Part shown: piece by piece, positions 42,221-50,948 of the stretch
Position numbering within the stretch: the first letter of the stretch is position 1
Layout: each line of letters opens with the position of its first letter
Assembly: GCF_024171785.1 (NCBI RefSeq)
Contig: NZ_JAMTCK010000003.1
Coordinates: forward strand, 310,001 to 374,000
Length of the DNA: 64,000 nucleotides
Source: Goodfellowiella coeruleoviolacea
GTDB taxonomy: Bacteria; Actinomycetota; Actinomycetes; Mycobacteriales; Pseudonocardiaceae
Reading direction: 5' to 3'
Notes under the pieces: generated by a model
What the model saw: the letters and a program-made list of their open reading frames with translations, nothing else
The model's database searches: none
What the model was told of the DNA's origin: nothing
Made by a program: the position numbers and the translations under genes

Positions 42221-42284
42221 GCACGTGCCTGGTTGGGCACGTGCCTGGTTGGGCACCTGCCCGGCTGGGCAGGTGCCTGGCTGG
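42221..42284 (+). repeat. 16-bp tandem repeat (4 units) with embedded hairpin
   Basis: Units GCACGTGCCTGGTTGG (42221), identical at 42237, GCACCTGCCCGGCTGG (42253) and GCAGGTGCCTGGCTGG (42269), starting 5 bp after the DUF6779 stop. Units 3-4 form a perfect 10-bp hairpin (42253-42262 with 42267-42276), a plausible terminator. Confidence 0.8.
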
Positions 42285-42428
42285 ACCGTGGACCGGCCAG
42301 GCGGGATGGGCCGCGCTGGTGTGCTGACCGGATCGAGCGCTGTGGTGCTGGTGGGGACTGCTGTGCCGGTGAGGGCTGTGTGCCGGTGGGGAACGGGGCG
42401 GGGGACCGGTGCGGCGCGCGTGCCGGGG

Positions 42429-43583
42429 CTACTTGTCGATGTCGCCAACCACCACGGCGAACGAGCCCAGCACGGCCGGCAGTTGGGCGACCCGGGTTCC
42501 GGGCAACAGCGCGGACAGCGCCTGGATGTTGTTGAACGACGGGGTGCGCAGCTTGAGCCGCCACGGTGTCTTCTCACCCCGTGAGGACAGGTGCACCCCG
42601 GAAATGCCCAGCGGGGCCTCGGTCCACACGTACACCGAACCCTCCGGCGCCTTGATCGCCTTGGGCAGCCGCACGTTCACCGCACCGGCCGGCAGCCGGT
42701 CCAGGCACTGCCCGGCCAGTTCGACCGCCTGCTCGACCTCGCCCAGCAGACAGTCCACTCGGGACAGTGCGTCACCGGCGGAGCGCAGCACCGGCCGCAC
42801 CGACAGTTCGCGGTAGGGCGGCAGCGGGTCGTCGCGGCGCAGGTCGACGTCCACGCCACTGGCCCGGCCGATCGGCCCGGTCACCCCGAGTGCGAGCGCG
42901 TCCTCCGCGCGCAGCACGCCGATGCCGGCATGCCTGGACCGGAACGCCTCATCCTCCACTGTGGACCGACGGAGGTCGGGGAGCTGACTGCGCACAGTGG
43001 ACAGGGCGGTGGCGACCCGGCCGACCCAGCCGGCCGGCACGTCCTCCCGAAGGCCGCCGATCCGGTTGGCCATGAAGTGGATGCGGCCGCCGGAGGCCTC
43101 TTCGAGCACCGCCTGCACCGCTTCCCGACCGCGCAGCGCCGCGGTTGTGCCCGCACTGGGCTCACCGGTCAGCGCCCTGGTCAGCGGGGCGAGGAAGACC
43201 AGGTGGGCGAGAATCCGGTTCAGCTCGGCGAGCAGGGTGCGCAGCCACAGGGCCCGGGGCGGCACGTCCATGCCGGTCATCCGTTCCACCGCCAGGGCCA
43301 CGGTCATCTCGTTGCCGAACGCGGCCAACCAGTCGTGCCGGTTGGCCAGGGTCAGCACCTGCCGGTAGTCGCGGACCTCGAACAGCTTTTCCGCGCCCCG
43401 GTGCAGGTGGCCGACCAGCGGCTCGGCCGTGGTCACCACCGGGTCCTCGGCCGGCCCGGTCACGCCGAGTCGCAACCGGTAGGCCCCGTGCGCGCTCGGG
43501 TGCAGCGGGCCGAGGTCCACCACGTGGTCCACACCCAGGTATCGGGCACCGGCGCCAACACCGACGGTCATCTGCTCCTGCAC
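42429..43583 (-). CDS. stand-alone NuoD-like (complex I 49-kDa subunit-like) protein
   Basis: A 384-residue homologue of NuoD/NDUFS2, shorter than true NuoD (about 430-440). Conserved: GPLHPSAHGAYRL (quinone-site His region), HLHRGAEKLFE, LANRHDWLAAFGNE (retaining the cluster-N2-proximal Arg; the following quinone Tyr is Trp), ELNRILAHLVFL, RIHFMANRIGG (the other N2-proximal His), and the C-terminal SFNNIQAL with a near-final DIDK. No other nuo genes are nearby, so it is a paralogue outside the operon. GTG at 43583 has GGAGG 8 bases upstream. The gene upstream on the same strand is a MidA/NDUFAF7-like methyltransferase. Confidence 0.85.
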   Translation of the reverse strand: MQEQMTVGVGAGARYLGVDHVVDLGPLHPSAHGAYRLRLGVTGPAEDPVVTTAEPLVGHLHRGAEKLFEVRDYRQVLTLANRHDWLAAFGNEMTVALAVERMTGMDVPPRALWLRTLLAELNRILAHLVFLAPLTRALTGEPSAGTTAALRGREAVQAVLEEASGGRIHFMANRIGGLREDVPAGWVGRVATALSTVRSQLPDLRRSTVEDEAFRSRHAGIGVLRAEDALALGVTGPIGRASGVDVDLRRDDPLPPYRELSVRPVLRSAGDALSRVDCLLGEVEQAVELAGQCLDRLPAGAVNVRLPKAIKAPEGSVYVWTEAPLGISGVHLSSRGEKTPWRLKLRTPSFNNIQALSALLPGTRVAQLPAVLGSFAVVVGDIDK

Positions 43584-43698
43584 GGGGCCATCCTCCCCCA
43601 CACCCGCCAGGTGAGGGGCGTCACGGCGCATCGGCCGAGGAGGAGAAGACCGGGTGGGCTGACCGCGGTCACCTGAGGTGGTGCCGCTGCGGCAGCGG

Positions 43699-44763
43699 TC
43701 AGGGCCGCCACGGGGGAAGCGGCGGGAGCAGCGCGTCGGCCGGCACGCCACCGGTGGGCTGGAGCAGCCAGCCGAAGTCGCCAAGCCCGCCGGGCGCGCG
43801 CAGTTCGGCTACTCGCCCGGCCCGCGCCGACCGGGCCAGCCAGGCCAGTGGGTCGCTACCGGCCAGGGCGGCCGGGGCGGCCAGCGCGTCCGCCGGCCAG
43901 GCGGCCGAGCCCAGCGCCGCGACCGCGTCAGCCTGACTGACCAGCATCGGAGCAGCATCACCGGGAGCCACGCCGTGGCCGGGTACCGCGGTGCCGGTCC
44001 AGTCGAGGGCTGCGGCGCAGGCGTCCAGGGCCACGTGGGCGGTGATGTCCCTGGTGGCGTCCGGCACCGGGGGTACCTGGTAGCCGTGCTGGTAGCCGGT
44101 GAGCGTGCCGGCCCGGTACCGGCCGGCGGCTCGGTCGGCGGCCAGGTGGCCGTAGTCCACCGCGAGCGCGCACCCGGCCCGCACCGCGGTGACGGCGTTG
44201 GCCCACGCCGCGTCCCTGGGCGTGCCCACCTCAGCCCGGTCCCCGTCCCGCTGGAGCGGCCACCACCGGTCCAGCCAGGCCAGTTCAGCCGGACCGGCAG
44301 GCGCACCCACCTGCTCCACGCCCTCGGGATCGACCAGCAGGCGGTGCGGGCGGCCCTGGTGCAGTTGGACCACCGGGCAGGGCACGGCGTCCAGCCACTC
44401 GTGACCGACCAGCAGCCCGATCACCTCAGCGGGGAGTTCGCGACGCCAGTGCACACCCGGGATGGGCACTGGCGGGGCGAGGTCCACCGCACACACCCGC
44501 AGCCGGCGGGCCAGATCACCGGTGGCCAGCTCACGCACGGCGCCGGCCAGCTCACCGCCGCCCGCGCCCAGGTCCACGAAGTCCAGCTGGGCCGGCTGGC
44601 CGAGCGCGGTGTCGACGCGCGCCAGCAGCTCCAGGAGCACCTCGGCGAACTCGGGCCCGACCAGCGGAGCGGTGCGGAAGTGCGCGGCCGGCCGTTCTCC
44701 TCGCGCGAAGAACCCGTTCGCCCCGTAGAGGCTCTCCTGCCAGGCGTCCTGCCAGTCCCGCAC
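43699..44763 (-). CDS. MidA/NDUFAF7-family SAM-dependent methyltransferase
   Basis: A 354-residue protein. YGANGFFARGERPAAHFRTA and PLVGPEFAEVL precede motif I DFVDLGAGGGELAGAV (SAM-binding); GHEWLDAVPCPVVQ matches the family's NExxDALPV block; ALAVDYGHL is the later acidic strand. In mitochondria NDUFAF7 dimethylates an Arg of the complex I 49-kDa subunit. Here the homologue sits 115 bp upstream of an orphan 49-kDa-like gene, so a dedicated enzyme-substrate pair is suggested. GTG start with GGTGGAG nearby. It is probably co-transcribed with the NuoD-like gene. Confidence 0.82.
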   Translation of the reverse strand: MRDWQDAWQESLYGANGFFARGERPAAHFRTAPLVGPEFAEVLLELLARVDTALGQPAQLDFVDLGAGGGELAGAVRELATGDLARRLRVCAVDLAPPVPIPGVHWRRELPAEVIGLLVGHEWLDAVPCPVVQLHQGRPHRLLVDPEGVEQVGAPAGPAELAWLDRWWPLQRDGDRAEVGTPRDAAWANAVTAVRAGCALAVDYGHLAADRAAGRYRAGTLTGYQHGYQVPPVPDATRDITAHVALDACAAALDWTGTAVPGHGVAPGDAAPMLVSQADAVAALGSAAWPADALAAPAALAGSDPLAWLARSARAGRVAELRAPGGLGDFGWLLQPTGGVPADALLPPLPPWRP

Positions 44764-45276
44764 GGCTCCACCGTAACCAGCTCAGCACCGTGACCAGCCC
44801 GGTCACCGCCCGCGCAACGGTGATCAGCTCGAACACGGCCAGCTCCGGATACCGCCCGCTTCGAACCCGCCGGTGACGCGTGGCCGATCACGCGGGATGA
44901 CGATCGACCACGTCCATCCGCCCGCGTGGGAGAGCCGCCCAGGCACACCAGGACCCGGCGTGAGTGCGCGCGTCGCCCAGGCCGCCACTACACCGTCATG
45001 CCACCACCTCCTCAGCGCGTGTCCGTGGTGCGGCGACGGGTGCGGCCAGCGTGACCGCACCCGTCCGGACCAGGACCAGCAGCACCCCAGCCGGCTTGGT
45101 TTTCGCTGGTCGCGGGGACGTCCATCCGCCTCACCAGTCAAACATGTGTTCGATGGCGGCGGTAGTCACACGATCCGGTGATCAGGTCGCGGGGGTTGTC
45201 GCGGCCCCACGCGATCACCGGTTCCGATCACGTTTCGCACCGGTCGGGCCGGGACGACCACGTAGAGTTTTCCGCT
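44764..45276. other. 513-bp divergent intergenic region
   Basis: No supported gene. About 45,172-45,225 can fold: CCGGTGATC near 45,176 pairs with GATCACCGG near 45,214, with GCGGGG/CCCC inside. TAGAGT at 45263-45268 lies 8 nt before the PrsW GTG, fitting a leaderless promoter. Confidence 0.45.
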
Positions 45277-46557
45277 GTGATCGACGCTGCCCCGACGCCG
45301 CGCTCACCGCGCAAGCCATCCGCCCGGGACTGGACGGTGCTGATGCCGGTGGTCGGTCTCACCGCCCTGGCCGTGTGCGGCATCGTGCTGCTCGGACTGG
45401 GCACGTCCAAGGTCGGTCTGCTGCCCCTGCTGGTCGGCGCGGGAGCGGCGCTGCTGCCGGTCGGCCTGGTGGTCGCCGCCTACCTGTGGGTGGACCGGTG
45501 GGAGCCGGAGCCGGCCAGGCTGCTGCTGATCGCCTTCGCCTGGGGCGCGCTCGGCGCCACGCTGTCCTCGTCGCTGTTCAACAGCACCGCCGAGTTGATC
45601 GGTGACTCGCTGCTGGGGCGGGGCAACGGCAACGTGCTCGCCGCGGTGAGTTCGGCCCCGCTGGTGGAGGAGGCGGCCAAGGGCGTGTTCCTGGTGGTGC
45701 TGCTGTCCCTGCGCCGCCAGGAGTTCAACGGCATCGTCGACGGGATCGTCTACGCGGGGTTCGTCGCGGCCGGCTTCGCGTTCACCGAGAACATCTACTA
45801 CTTCGCCAGGGCGTTCGTCATCGGCGGGTTCGGCGACGCCACCAGCGGGGTGATCGCGCTGTTCATCCTGCGCGGGGTGCTCTCCCCGTTCGCGCACCCG
45901 CTGTTCACCTCGCTGACCGGCATCGGGGTCGGCCTGGCCGCGGGCTCGCTGCGGCGCCGGACCCGGGTGCTCGCCCCGCTGCTGGGCTACCTGGGCGCGG
46001 TCGCGCTGCACGCGCTGTGGAACGTCTCCGCCGCGCTGGGCGGCGGCGCGGCCTTCATCAACCTGTACTTCCTGATCATGGTGCCGATCTTCGTCGGCAT
46101 GGTGCTGCTGGTGCTGTGGCAGCGCCGCCGGGAACAGCGGGTGGTGAGCGCGCAACTGCCGGAGATGGCGCACAACCGCTGGATCGCGGCCAGCGAGGTG
46201 GCGCTGCTGGCCAGCCTGGCCGGTCGGCGCAACTGGCGGCGCGCGGTGCGCCGCCGGGCCGGTGACCAGGCGGCCCGCGCCGTGGCCCAGTACCAGGTGG
46301 CCGTCACCGAGCTGGCGTTCCTGCGCGACCGGATGGCGCAGGGCACCGCCGGGGGTGATGCAGAGGACCGGCACGAACTCCTGCTCGCCAGGGTGCTCGC
46401 CACCCGAACGGCCGCGGTCAACTCCCCTGGCCTGCTTGGCGGCGCCAAGGACAGGCCGCGCCCGGACCGGCGGCGCCGGGGACCGGCCGACGACCAGCGG
46501 CCGGGCACCGGGACCCCGGCGGCGGGGGAGTCCAGGGCGACCGAGGGAGCCGACTGA
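45277..46557 (+). CDS. PrsW-family intramembrane metalloprotease
   Basis: A 426-residue polytopic protein. The PrsW core is visible: PLVEEAAKGVFLV (EExxK), GIVYAGFVAAGFAFTENIYY (FxxxE), HPLFTSLTGIG and LHALWN (metal/active-site His). About nine TM helices are followed by a cytoplasmic C-terminal about 130 residues, Arg-rich. PrsW cleaves anti-sigma factors in Bacillus; the substrate here is unknown. GTG at 45277 is chosen from a -10-like TAGAGT just upstream; an in-frame ATG at 45178 would add 33 unconserved residues. Confidence 0.85.
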   Translation: MIDAAPTPRSPRKPSARDWTVLMPVVGLTALAVCGIVLLGLGTSKVGLLPLLVGAGAALLPVGLVVAAYLWVDRWEPEPARLLLIAFAWGALGATLSSSLFNSTAELIGDSLLGRGNGNVLAAVSSAPLVEEAAKGVFLVVLLSLRRQEFNGIVDGIVYAGFVAAGFAFTENIYYFARAFVIGGFGDATSGVIALFILRGVLSPFAHPLFTSLTGIGVGLAAGSLRRRTRVLAPLLGYLGAVALHALWNVSAALGGGAAFINLYFLIMVPIFVGMVLLVLWQRRREQRVVSAQLPEMAHNRWIAASEVALLASLAGRRNWRRAVRRRAGDQAARAVAQYQVAVTELAFLRDRMAQGTAGGDAEDRHELLLARVLATRTAAVNSPGLLGGAKDRPRPDRRRRGPADDQRPGTGTPAAGESRATEGAD

Positions 46558-46835
46558 GCGGGAACGCCACCGGGGCTGGCCGGCGACCCTGGCCGTCGAC
46601 CCGGGCCGTCGACCCTGGGCGGCGGCCAGGCCAGGACCGTGTCAGGGTGTTGCTCGCGCTCGCCTGGTCCGCCAGACGGGCCTCGTCGGTCGGGTGAAGC
46701 TTGTCACCCGACCGCCACAACGCCGTTTCCCGCCGGATACCCTCGCGCCCGCCGTCCGGTACCCGCGCGAGGGTGGGACTGGAACGCTTGAAGGAGCTGT
46801 GCGCGAATGAGCGCGACCATGCCTGTGGGTCGACA

Positions 46836-47753
46836 GTGACCAGTCGGCCCGCTCGGTTGGCGGTCGGTGTGGTGTCGGCCGGCCGCGTCGGCGCGGTTCT
46901 CGGAGCCGCGTTCGCCCGTGCCGGTCACCGGATCGTGGCCGCGTCGGCGGTCTCCCGGGACTCCGTGCGCCGGGCCGAGGACCTGTTGCCCGATGTGCCG
47001 CTGCGCCGGCCGGACGAGGTGGCGGCCGTGGCCGACCTGGTCCTGCTCGCCGTGCCCGACGACGCGCTCGCCGGGCTGGTCCGCGGGCTGGTGGCCACCG
47101 GGTCGCTGCGCGCCGGCCAGATCGTGGTGCACACCTCGGGCGCGCACGGGGTCGACGTGCTGGCCCCGGCCGCCGAGGTCGGGGTGCTGCCGCTGGCCCT
47201 GCACCCGGTGATGACGTTCACCGGCCGCGCCGAGGACCTGCACCGCCTGGCGACCTGCTGCTTCGGGGTCACCGCCGCCGAGCACGACGAGGTGGCCTGG
47301 AACGTGGGCGAGGCGCTGGTGGTGGAACTGGGCAGCGAACCCGTGCGGGTGCGCGAGTCGATCCGGCCGCTCTACCACGCCGCGCTGGCGCACGGTGCCA
47401 ACAACCTCGTCACCCTGGTCGCCGACTGCGTGGACCTGCTGGAGCGGGCCGGGATCGGCCCGGCCAACCGGTTGCTGGAGCCGCTGCTGTCGGCGGCGCT
47501 GGACAACGCGCTGCGCCACGGTGACCGGGCGCTCACCGGGCCGGTCGCCAGGGGGGACGCGGGCACGGTCCGCGCCCACCTGGCGGTGCTGCGCGAGCAC
47601 GACCCCGACCTGCTCGCGGCCTACCGGGCGCTGGCCACCCGCACGGCCCAGCGGGCGCGGGCCGCCGGCGTGCTGCGCGCCCAGGAGGCCGCTGACGTGC
47701 GGGCCGCACTGGACGGCGACGAATCCGCCCGTGGTGACGAGGAGCCGAGATGA
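46836..47753 (+). CDS. Rossmann-like/DUF2520 protein, candidate ketopantoate reductase
   Basis: A 305-residue protein. N-terminal NADP-binding fold [20 protein letters not shown] (GxxxxGRVGxxLG; the first Gly-x-Gly is relaxed to VSAG), [29 protein letters not shown]; helical DUF2520 domain from about 165 ([15 protein letters not shown]). It overlaps panC by 4 bases (ATGA), so it is part of the panC-panD-coaX operon. No other panE gene is in view. Known PanG-type alternative ketopantoate reductases come from related folds, so reduction of ketopantoate is a reasonable inference. GTG at 46836 begins the conserved region. Confidence 0.85.
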   Translation: MTSRPARLAVGVVSAGRVGAVLGAAFARAGHRIVAASAVSRDSVRRAEDLLPDVPLRRPDEVAAVADLVLLAVPDDALAGLVRGLVATGSLRAGQIVVHTSGAHGVDVLAPAAEVGVLPLALHPVMTFTGRAEDLHRLATCCFGVTAAEHDEVAWNVGEALVVELGSEPVRVRESIRPLYHAALAHGANNLVTLVADCVDLLERAGIGPANRLLEPLLSAALDNALRHGDRALTGPVARGDAGTVRAHLAVLREHDPDLLAAYRALATRTAQRARAAGVLRAQEAADVRAALDGDESARGDEEPR

Positions 47754-48670
47754 CCTACCCGCGAACCGCGACGCTGACCAAGGCCGACTTCGCCCTCGGC
47801 CAGCTGACCGTGCACACCGGTGCCGCCAAGCTGGCGGCGGTGACCAGGACGCTGCGCCAGGCCGGGCGCAAGGTGGCGCTGGTGCCCACCATGGGCGCGC
47901 TGCACGAGGGCCACCGGGAGCTGATCCGCCGGGCCCGTCGGCTGCCCAACACCGTGGTGGTGGTGTCGATCTTCGTCAACCCGCTGCAGTTCGGCCCCGG
48001 CGAGGACCTGGACCGCTACCCCCGGTCGCTGGAGTCCGACGTGGACATCTGTCGGGCCGAGGGCGTGGAGCTGGTGTTCGCGCCGGAGGCCGCCGAGCTG
48101 TACCCGGAGCCGGCGCGGGTCACCGTGCACCCCGGACCGCTGGGCGAGGAGCTGGAGGGCGCCAGCCGGCCCGGCCACTTCGCCGGCGTGCTCACCGTGG
48201 TGGCCAAGCTGTTCCACCTGGTCAACCCGGACTACGCGTTCTTCGGTGAGAAGGACTACCAGCAGTTGGTGCTGGTCAGACGGATGGTCCAGGACCTGAA
48301 CATGGCCGTGTCGGTGGTCGGCGTGCCCACCGTGCGGGAACCGGACGGCCTGGCGCTGTCCTCGCGCAACGTCTACCTGTCCGAGTCCGGCCGGGCCGCG
48401 GCGACCAGCCTGTCGGCCGCGCTGGGCGCGGGCGCGCACGCCGGCGCGGCCGGTCCGGACGCGGTGCTGGACGCCGCCCGCGCCGTGCTGGCCGCCACCC
48501 CCGAGATCGAACTCGACTACCTCGAACTGCGCGGGCCCGACCTCGGCCCGGCCCCGAGCGCGGGCCCGGCCCGCCTGCTGGTGGCCGGCCGGGTGGGCAC
48601 CACCCGCCTCATCGACAACACACCGGTGCTGCTCGGCGGGCCCGACCAGGCCCGGGAGACAGCCCACTGA
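47750..48670 (+). CDS. panC: pantothenate synthetase
   Basis: A 306-residue enzyme joining pantoate and beta-alanine with ATP via pantoyl-adenylate. HIGH-like [14 protein letters not shown] (about 46-60), [26 protein letters not shown] (KMSK-like region) and [11 protein letters not shown] are all present. The ATG overlaps the stop of the DUF2520 gene and panD follows after 13 bp. Last step of vitamin B5 synthesis. Confidence 0.97.
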   Translation: MTYPRTATLTKADFALGQLTVHTGAAKLAAVTRTLRQAGRKVALVPTMGALHEGHRELIRRARRLPNTVVVVSIFVNPLQFGPGEDLDRYPRSLESDVDICRAEGVELVFAPEAAELYPEPARVTVHPGPLGEELEGASRPGHFAGVLTVVAKLFHLVNPDYAFFGEKDYQQLVLVRRMVQDLNMAVSVVGVPTVREPDGLALSSRNVYLSESGRAAATSLSAALGAGAHAGAAGPDAVLDAARAVLAATPEIELDYLELRGPDLGPAPSAGPARLLVAGRVGTTRLIDNTPVLLGGPDQARETAH

Positions 48671-48683
48671 CAGGAGGTCTGCG

Positions 48684-49163
48684 ATGTTTCGCACGATGCT
48701 CAAGTCCAAGATCCACCGGGCCACGGTCACCCAGGCCGACCTGCACTACGTCGGCTCGGTCACCGTTGACGAGGACCTGATGGACGCCGCCGACCTGCTG
48801 GCCGGCGAGCAGGTGGCGATCGTGGACGTGACCAACGGCGCCCGCCTGGAGACCTACGTGATCCCCGGCGCCAGGGGCAGCGGCGTGATCGGCATCAACG
48901 GCGCGGCGGCGCACCTGGTCAAGCCGGGCGATCTGGTGATTCTGATCTCCTACGGGGTGATGGACCCGACCGAGGCGCGAAACTACCGGCCGAAGGTCGT
49001 GTTCGTGAACGCCGAGAACCAGGTCGTCGATCTCGGACACGACCCGGCCAGTGCCCCGCAGGGCAGTGGCCTGGTGAGCGGGTCGGCGCCGCAGGACGAG
49101 GCGCCGCCGGCGGAGACGGTGGACGCCGCCCGCCTCGACGCGCTCATCCAGGCCGAGAACTGA
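48684..49163 (+). CDS. panD: aspartate 1-decarboxylase
   Basis: A 159-residue pyruvoyl enzyme making beta-alanine. [20 protein letters not shown] contains the self-cleavage Gly-Ser; Tyr58-type region [10 protein letters not shown] and NGAAAHL are conserved. The acidic C-terminal tail beyond about 125 is longer than average and disordered. AGGAGG precedes the ATG. It supplies PanC within the same operon. Confidence 0.96.
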   Translation: MFRTMLKSKIHRATVTQADLHYVGSVTVDEDLMDAADLLAGEQVAIVDVTNGARLETYVIPGARGSGVIGINGAAAHLVKPGDLVILISYGVMDPTEARNYRPKVVFVNAENQVVDLGHDPASAPQGSGLVSGSAPQDEAPPAETVDAARLDALIQAEN

Positions 49164-49218
49164 CCGGCCGGCCCACCCGCCAGAACTGACCACCGACCCA
49201 CCACAAGAGGATTCGCCC

Positions 49219-50004
49219 GTGCTGCTCGCCATCGACGTCGGCAACACAAACATCGTGCTCGGCCTCTACGACGGCACCGGCGCGGACGCCACCCTGCTGC
49301 GGGACTGGCGGATGCGCACCGACGCGCGGATGACCGCCGACGAACTCGCCCTGAACGTGCGCGGCCTGCTCGGCGAGCACGCGGACGCGATCACCGGCGT
49401 GTCCGTGCTGTCCACCGTGCCGGCGCTGCTGCGCGAGCTGCGGGTGATGCTGGGCCGCTACTACTCGGCCGCGCCCAAGGTGATCGTGGAACCCGGGGTG
49501 CGCACGGGCGTGCCGCTGCTGGTGGACAACCCCAAGGAGGTGGGCGGTGACCGGGTGGTCAACACCCTGGCCGCCCACCACCTCTACAGCACCACCTGCG
49601 TGGTCGTGGACTTCGGCACGACCACCAACATCGACGTGATCTCGGCCAAGGGCGAGTTCCTCGGCGGAGTGTTCGCCCCGGGCATCGAGATCTCGGTGGA
49701 CGCGCTCGCGGTGCGGGCCGCCGCGCTGCGCAAGGTCGAGCTGGTCCGGCCGCGCACGGTGATCGGCAAGAACACCGTGGAGTGCCTGCAGTCGGGCATC
49801 CTCTACGGCTTCGCCGGCCAGGTGGACGGCCTGGTGCGGCGGATCGTCGCCGAACTGGAGCAGGACGACAGCGGCCCGATCACGGTCATCGCCACCGGCG
49901 GGCTGGCCCCGCTGGTGCTGGCCGAGTGCACCACGATCGCCCACCACGTGCCCGACCTCACCCTGCTGGGCCTGCGCCTGCTGTTCGAACGCAACATGCG
50001 CTGA
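49219..50004 (+). CDS. coaX: type III pantothenate kinase
   Basis: A 261-residue ASKHA-fold kinase phosphorylating pantothenate, the first CoA step; type III enzymes are not feedback-inhibited by CoA. AIDVGNTNIVLGLYDG (phosphate-1), PKEVGGDRVVNTLAAH, VVDFGTTTNIDVI (phosphate-2) and GGVFAPGIEIS. GTG start with AAGAGGATT upstream, 55 bp after panD. It completes a local pantothenate-to-CoA unit. Confidence 0.96.
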   Translation: MLLAIDVGNTNIVLGLYDGTGADATLLRDWRMRTDARMTADELALNVRGLLGEHADAITGVSVLSTVPALLRELRVMLGRYYSAAPKVIVEPGVRTGVPLLVDNPKEVGGDRVVNTLAAHHLYSTTCVVVDFGTTTNIDVISAKGEFLGGVFAPGIEISVDALAVRAAALRKVELVRPRTVIGKNTVECLQSGILYGFAGQVDGLVRRIVAELEQDDSGPITVIATGGLAPLVLAECTTIAHHVPDLTLLGLRLLFERNMR

Positions 50005-50036
50005 GCGGATCCGGCTGGCTGGCCGCGAGCACCCGG

Positions 50037-50882
50037 CTAGCTCCGCCGGACCGCGCGCGCCACCACGGTGAGCAGGGGCTGGTCGAACTCCCCGCCCGAG
50101 GTCTCCGGTCGGGATCGCAGGTAGTCGCGCATCCGGTCGAGCAGCGCGGCGCGCTCGTCCTCCGGCAGCACCAGCAGCTGCGAGTGGGTGGCCGTGGTGG
50201 CGAGCAGCGAGTCGATGGTGTGCCGTCGGGGGTTGGCGAACCGCTCGCGGGCGAAGGGCGTGAACTCGGGGTGGTCGTCGGGCAGGCCGCGGCTGCCCTG
50301 AGACCGGGCGGCGCGCGGTCCGTTGACCACCTCGTCGAACCCGACGACCCAGTCGACGCGCTCGTCGTCGTCGTTCCACAGCCCGGCCAGCACCCCGCCG
50401 GGGCGCAGCACCCTGGCGATCTCGGGCAGGGCGCGGTCCAGGTCGAACCAGTGCATGGCCTGGCCGACCAGCACGGCGTCCACCGAGGCGTCGGGCAACG
50501 GGATGTCCTCGGCGGTGCCGGCGTGCGCGGGCACCCCGGGCAGCAGCCGGGACAGTTCGGCGCGCATGTCGTCGTCCGGTTCGACCGCCACCACGTCCAG
50601 TCCCTCGGGGTGGCCGGCGACCAGGGGCGGCTCGCCCTCGGGTGGGCTGGCCACCAGGCTCTCGGTCAGCTTGCCGGTGCCGGCGGCCAGGTCGAGCACG
50701 CGGAGCCGGGAGTCCGCCTCGGTGGCGCGGTTCTCGCCGAGTGGCTGAAGCGCCCAGCGGATCGCGGTCAGCGGATATCCCGGGCGGTGTTGGGCGTAGG
50801 CGGCGGCCTGACCGCCGAAGGACCGGGCGCGTCGGGCCCGCTGGTCGGCCGGGATGTTGTCCAGGTTCGGAGAGATCACCAT
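50037..50882 (-). CDS. class I SAM-dependent methyltransferase
   Basis: A 281-residue protein. An N-terminal FGGQAAAYAQHRPGYP segment typical of UbiE/type-11-like methyltransferases; motif I VLDLAAGTGKLTESL (about 60-74); VVAVEPDDDMRAEL; IPLPDASVDAVLVGQAMHWFD; VLRPGGVLAGLWND. The substrate is unknown. It is convergent with coaX (32-bp gap) and divergent from lysS. Confidence 0.9.
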   Translation of the reverse strand: MVISPNLDNIPADQRARRARSFGGQAAAYAQHRPGYPLTAIRWALQPLGENRATEADSRLRVLDLAAGTGKLTESLVASPPEGEPPLVAGHPEGLDVVAVEPDDDMRAELSRLLPGVPAHAGTAEDIPLPDASVDAVLVGQAMHWFDLDRALPEIARVLRPGGVLAGLWNDDDERVDWVVGFDEVVNGPRAARSQGSRGLPDDHPEFTPFARERFANPRRHTIDSLLATTATHSQLLVLPEDERAALLDRMRDYLRSRPETSGGEFDQPLLTVVARAVRRS

Positions 50883-50912
50883 GCCGCCACGGTATAGCCG
50901 GGGACCAGGTGG

Positions 50913-50940
50913 TTCGACCGCTTAACGTTTTCCGTAGTCT
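50913..50940 (+). promoter_or_regulatory. lysS promoter, probable leaderless start
   Basis: TTCGAC (50913-50918), 16-bp spacer, TAGTCT (50935-50940); the GTG of lysS at 50949 is 8 nt downstream, at the expected +1. No Shine-Dalgarno sequence is present. Confidence 0.5.
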
Positions 50941-50948
50941 GTGCATCC

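Noticed and set aside
44873-45181. Roughly 100-codon plus-strand frame between the MidA and PrsW genes
   Set aside because: Lacks an RBS, overlaps structured intergenic DNA and has no recognisable protein features.
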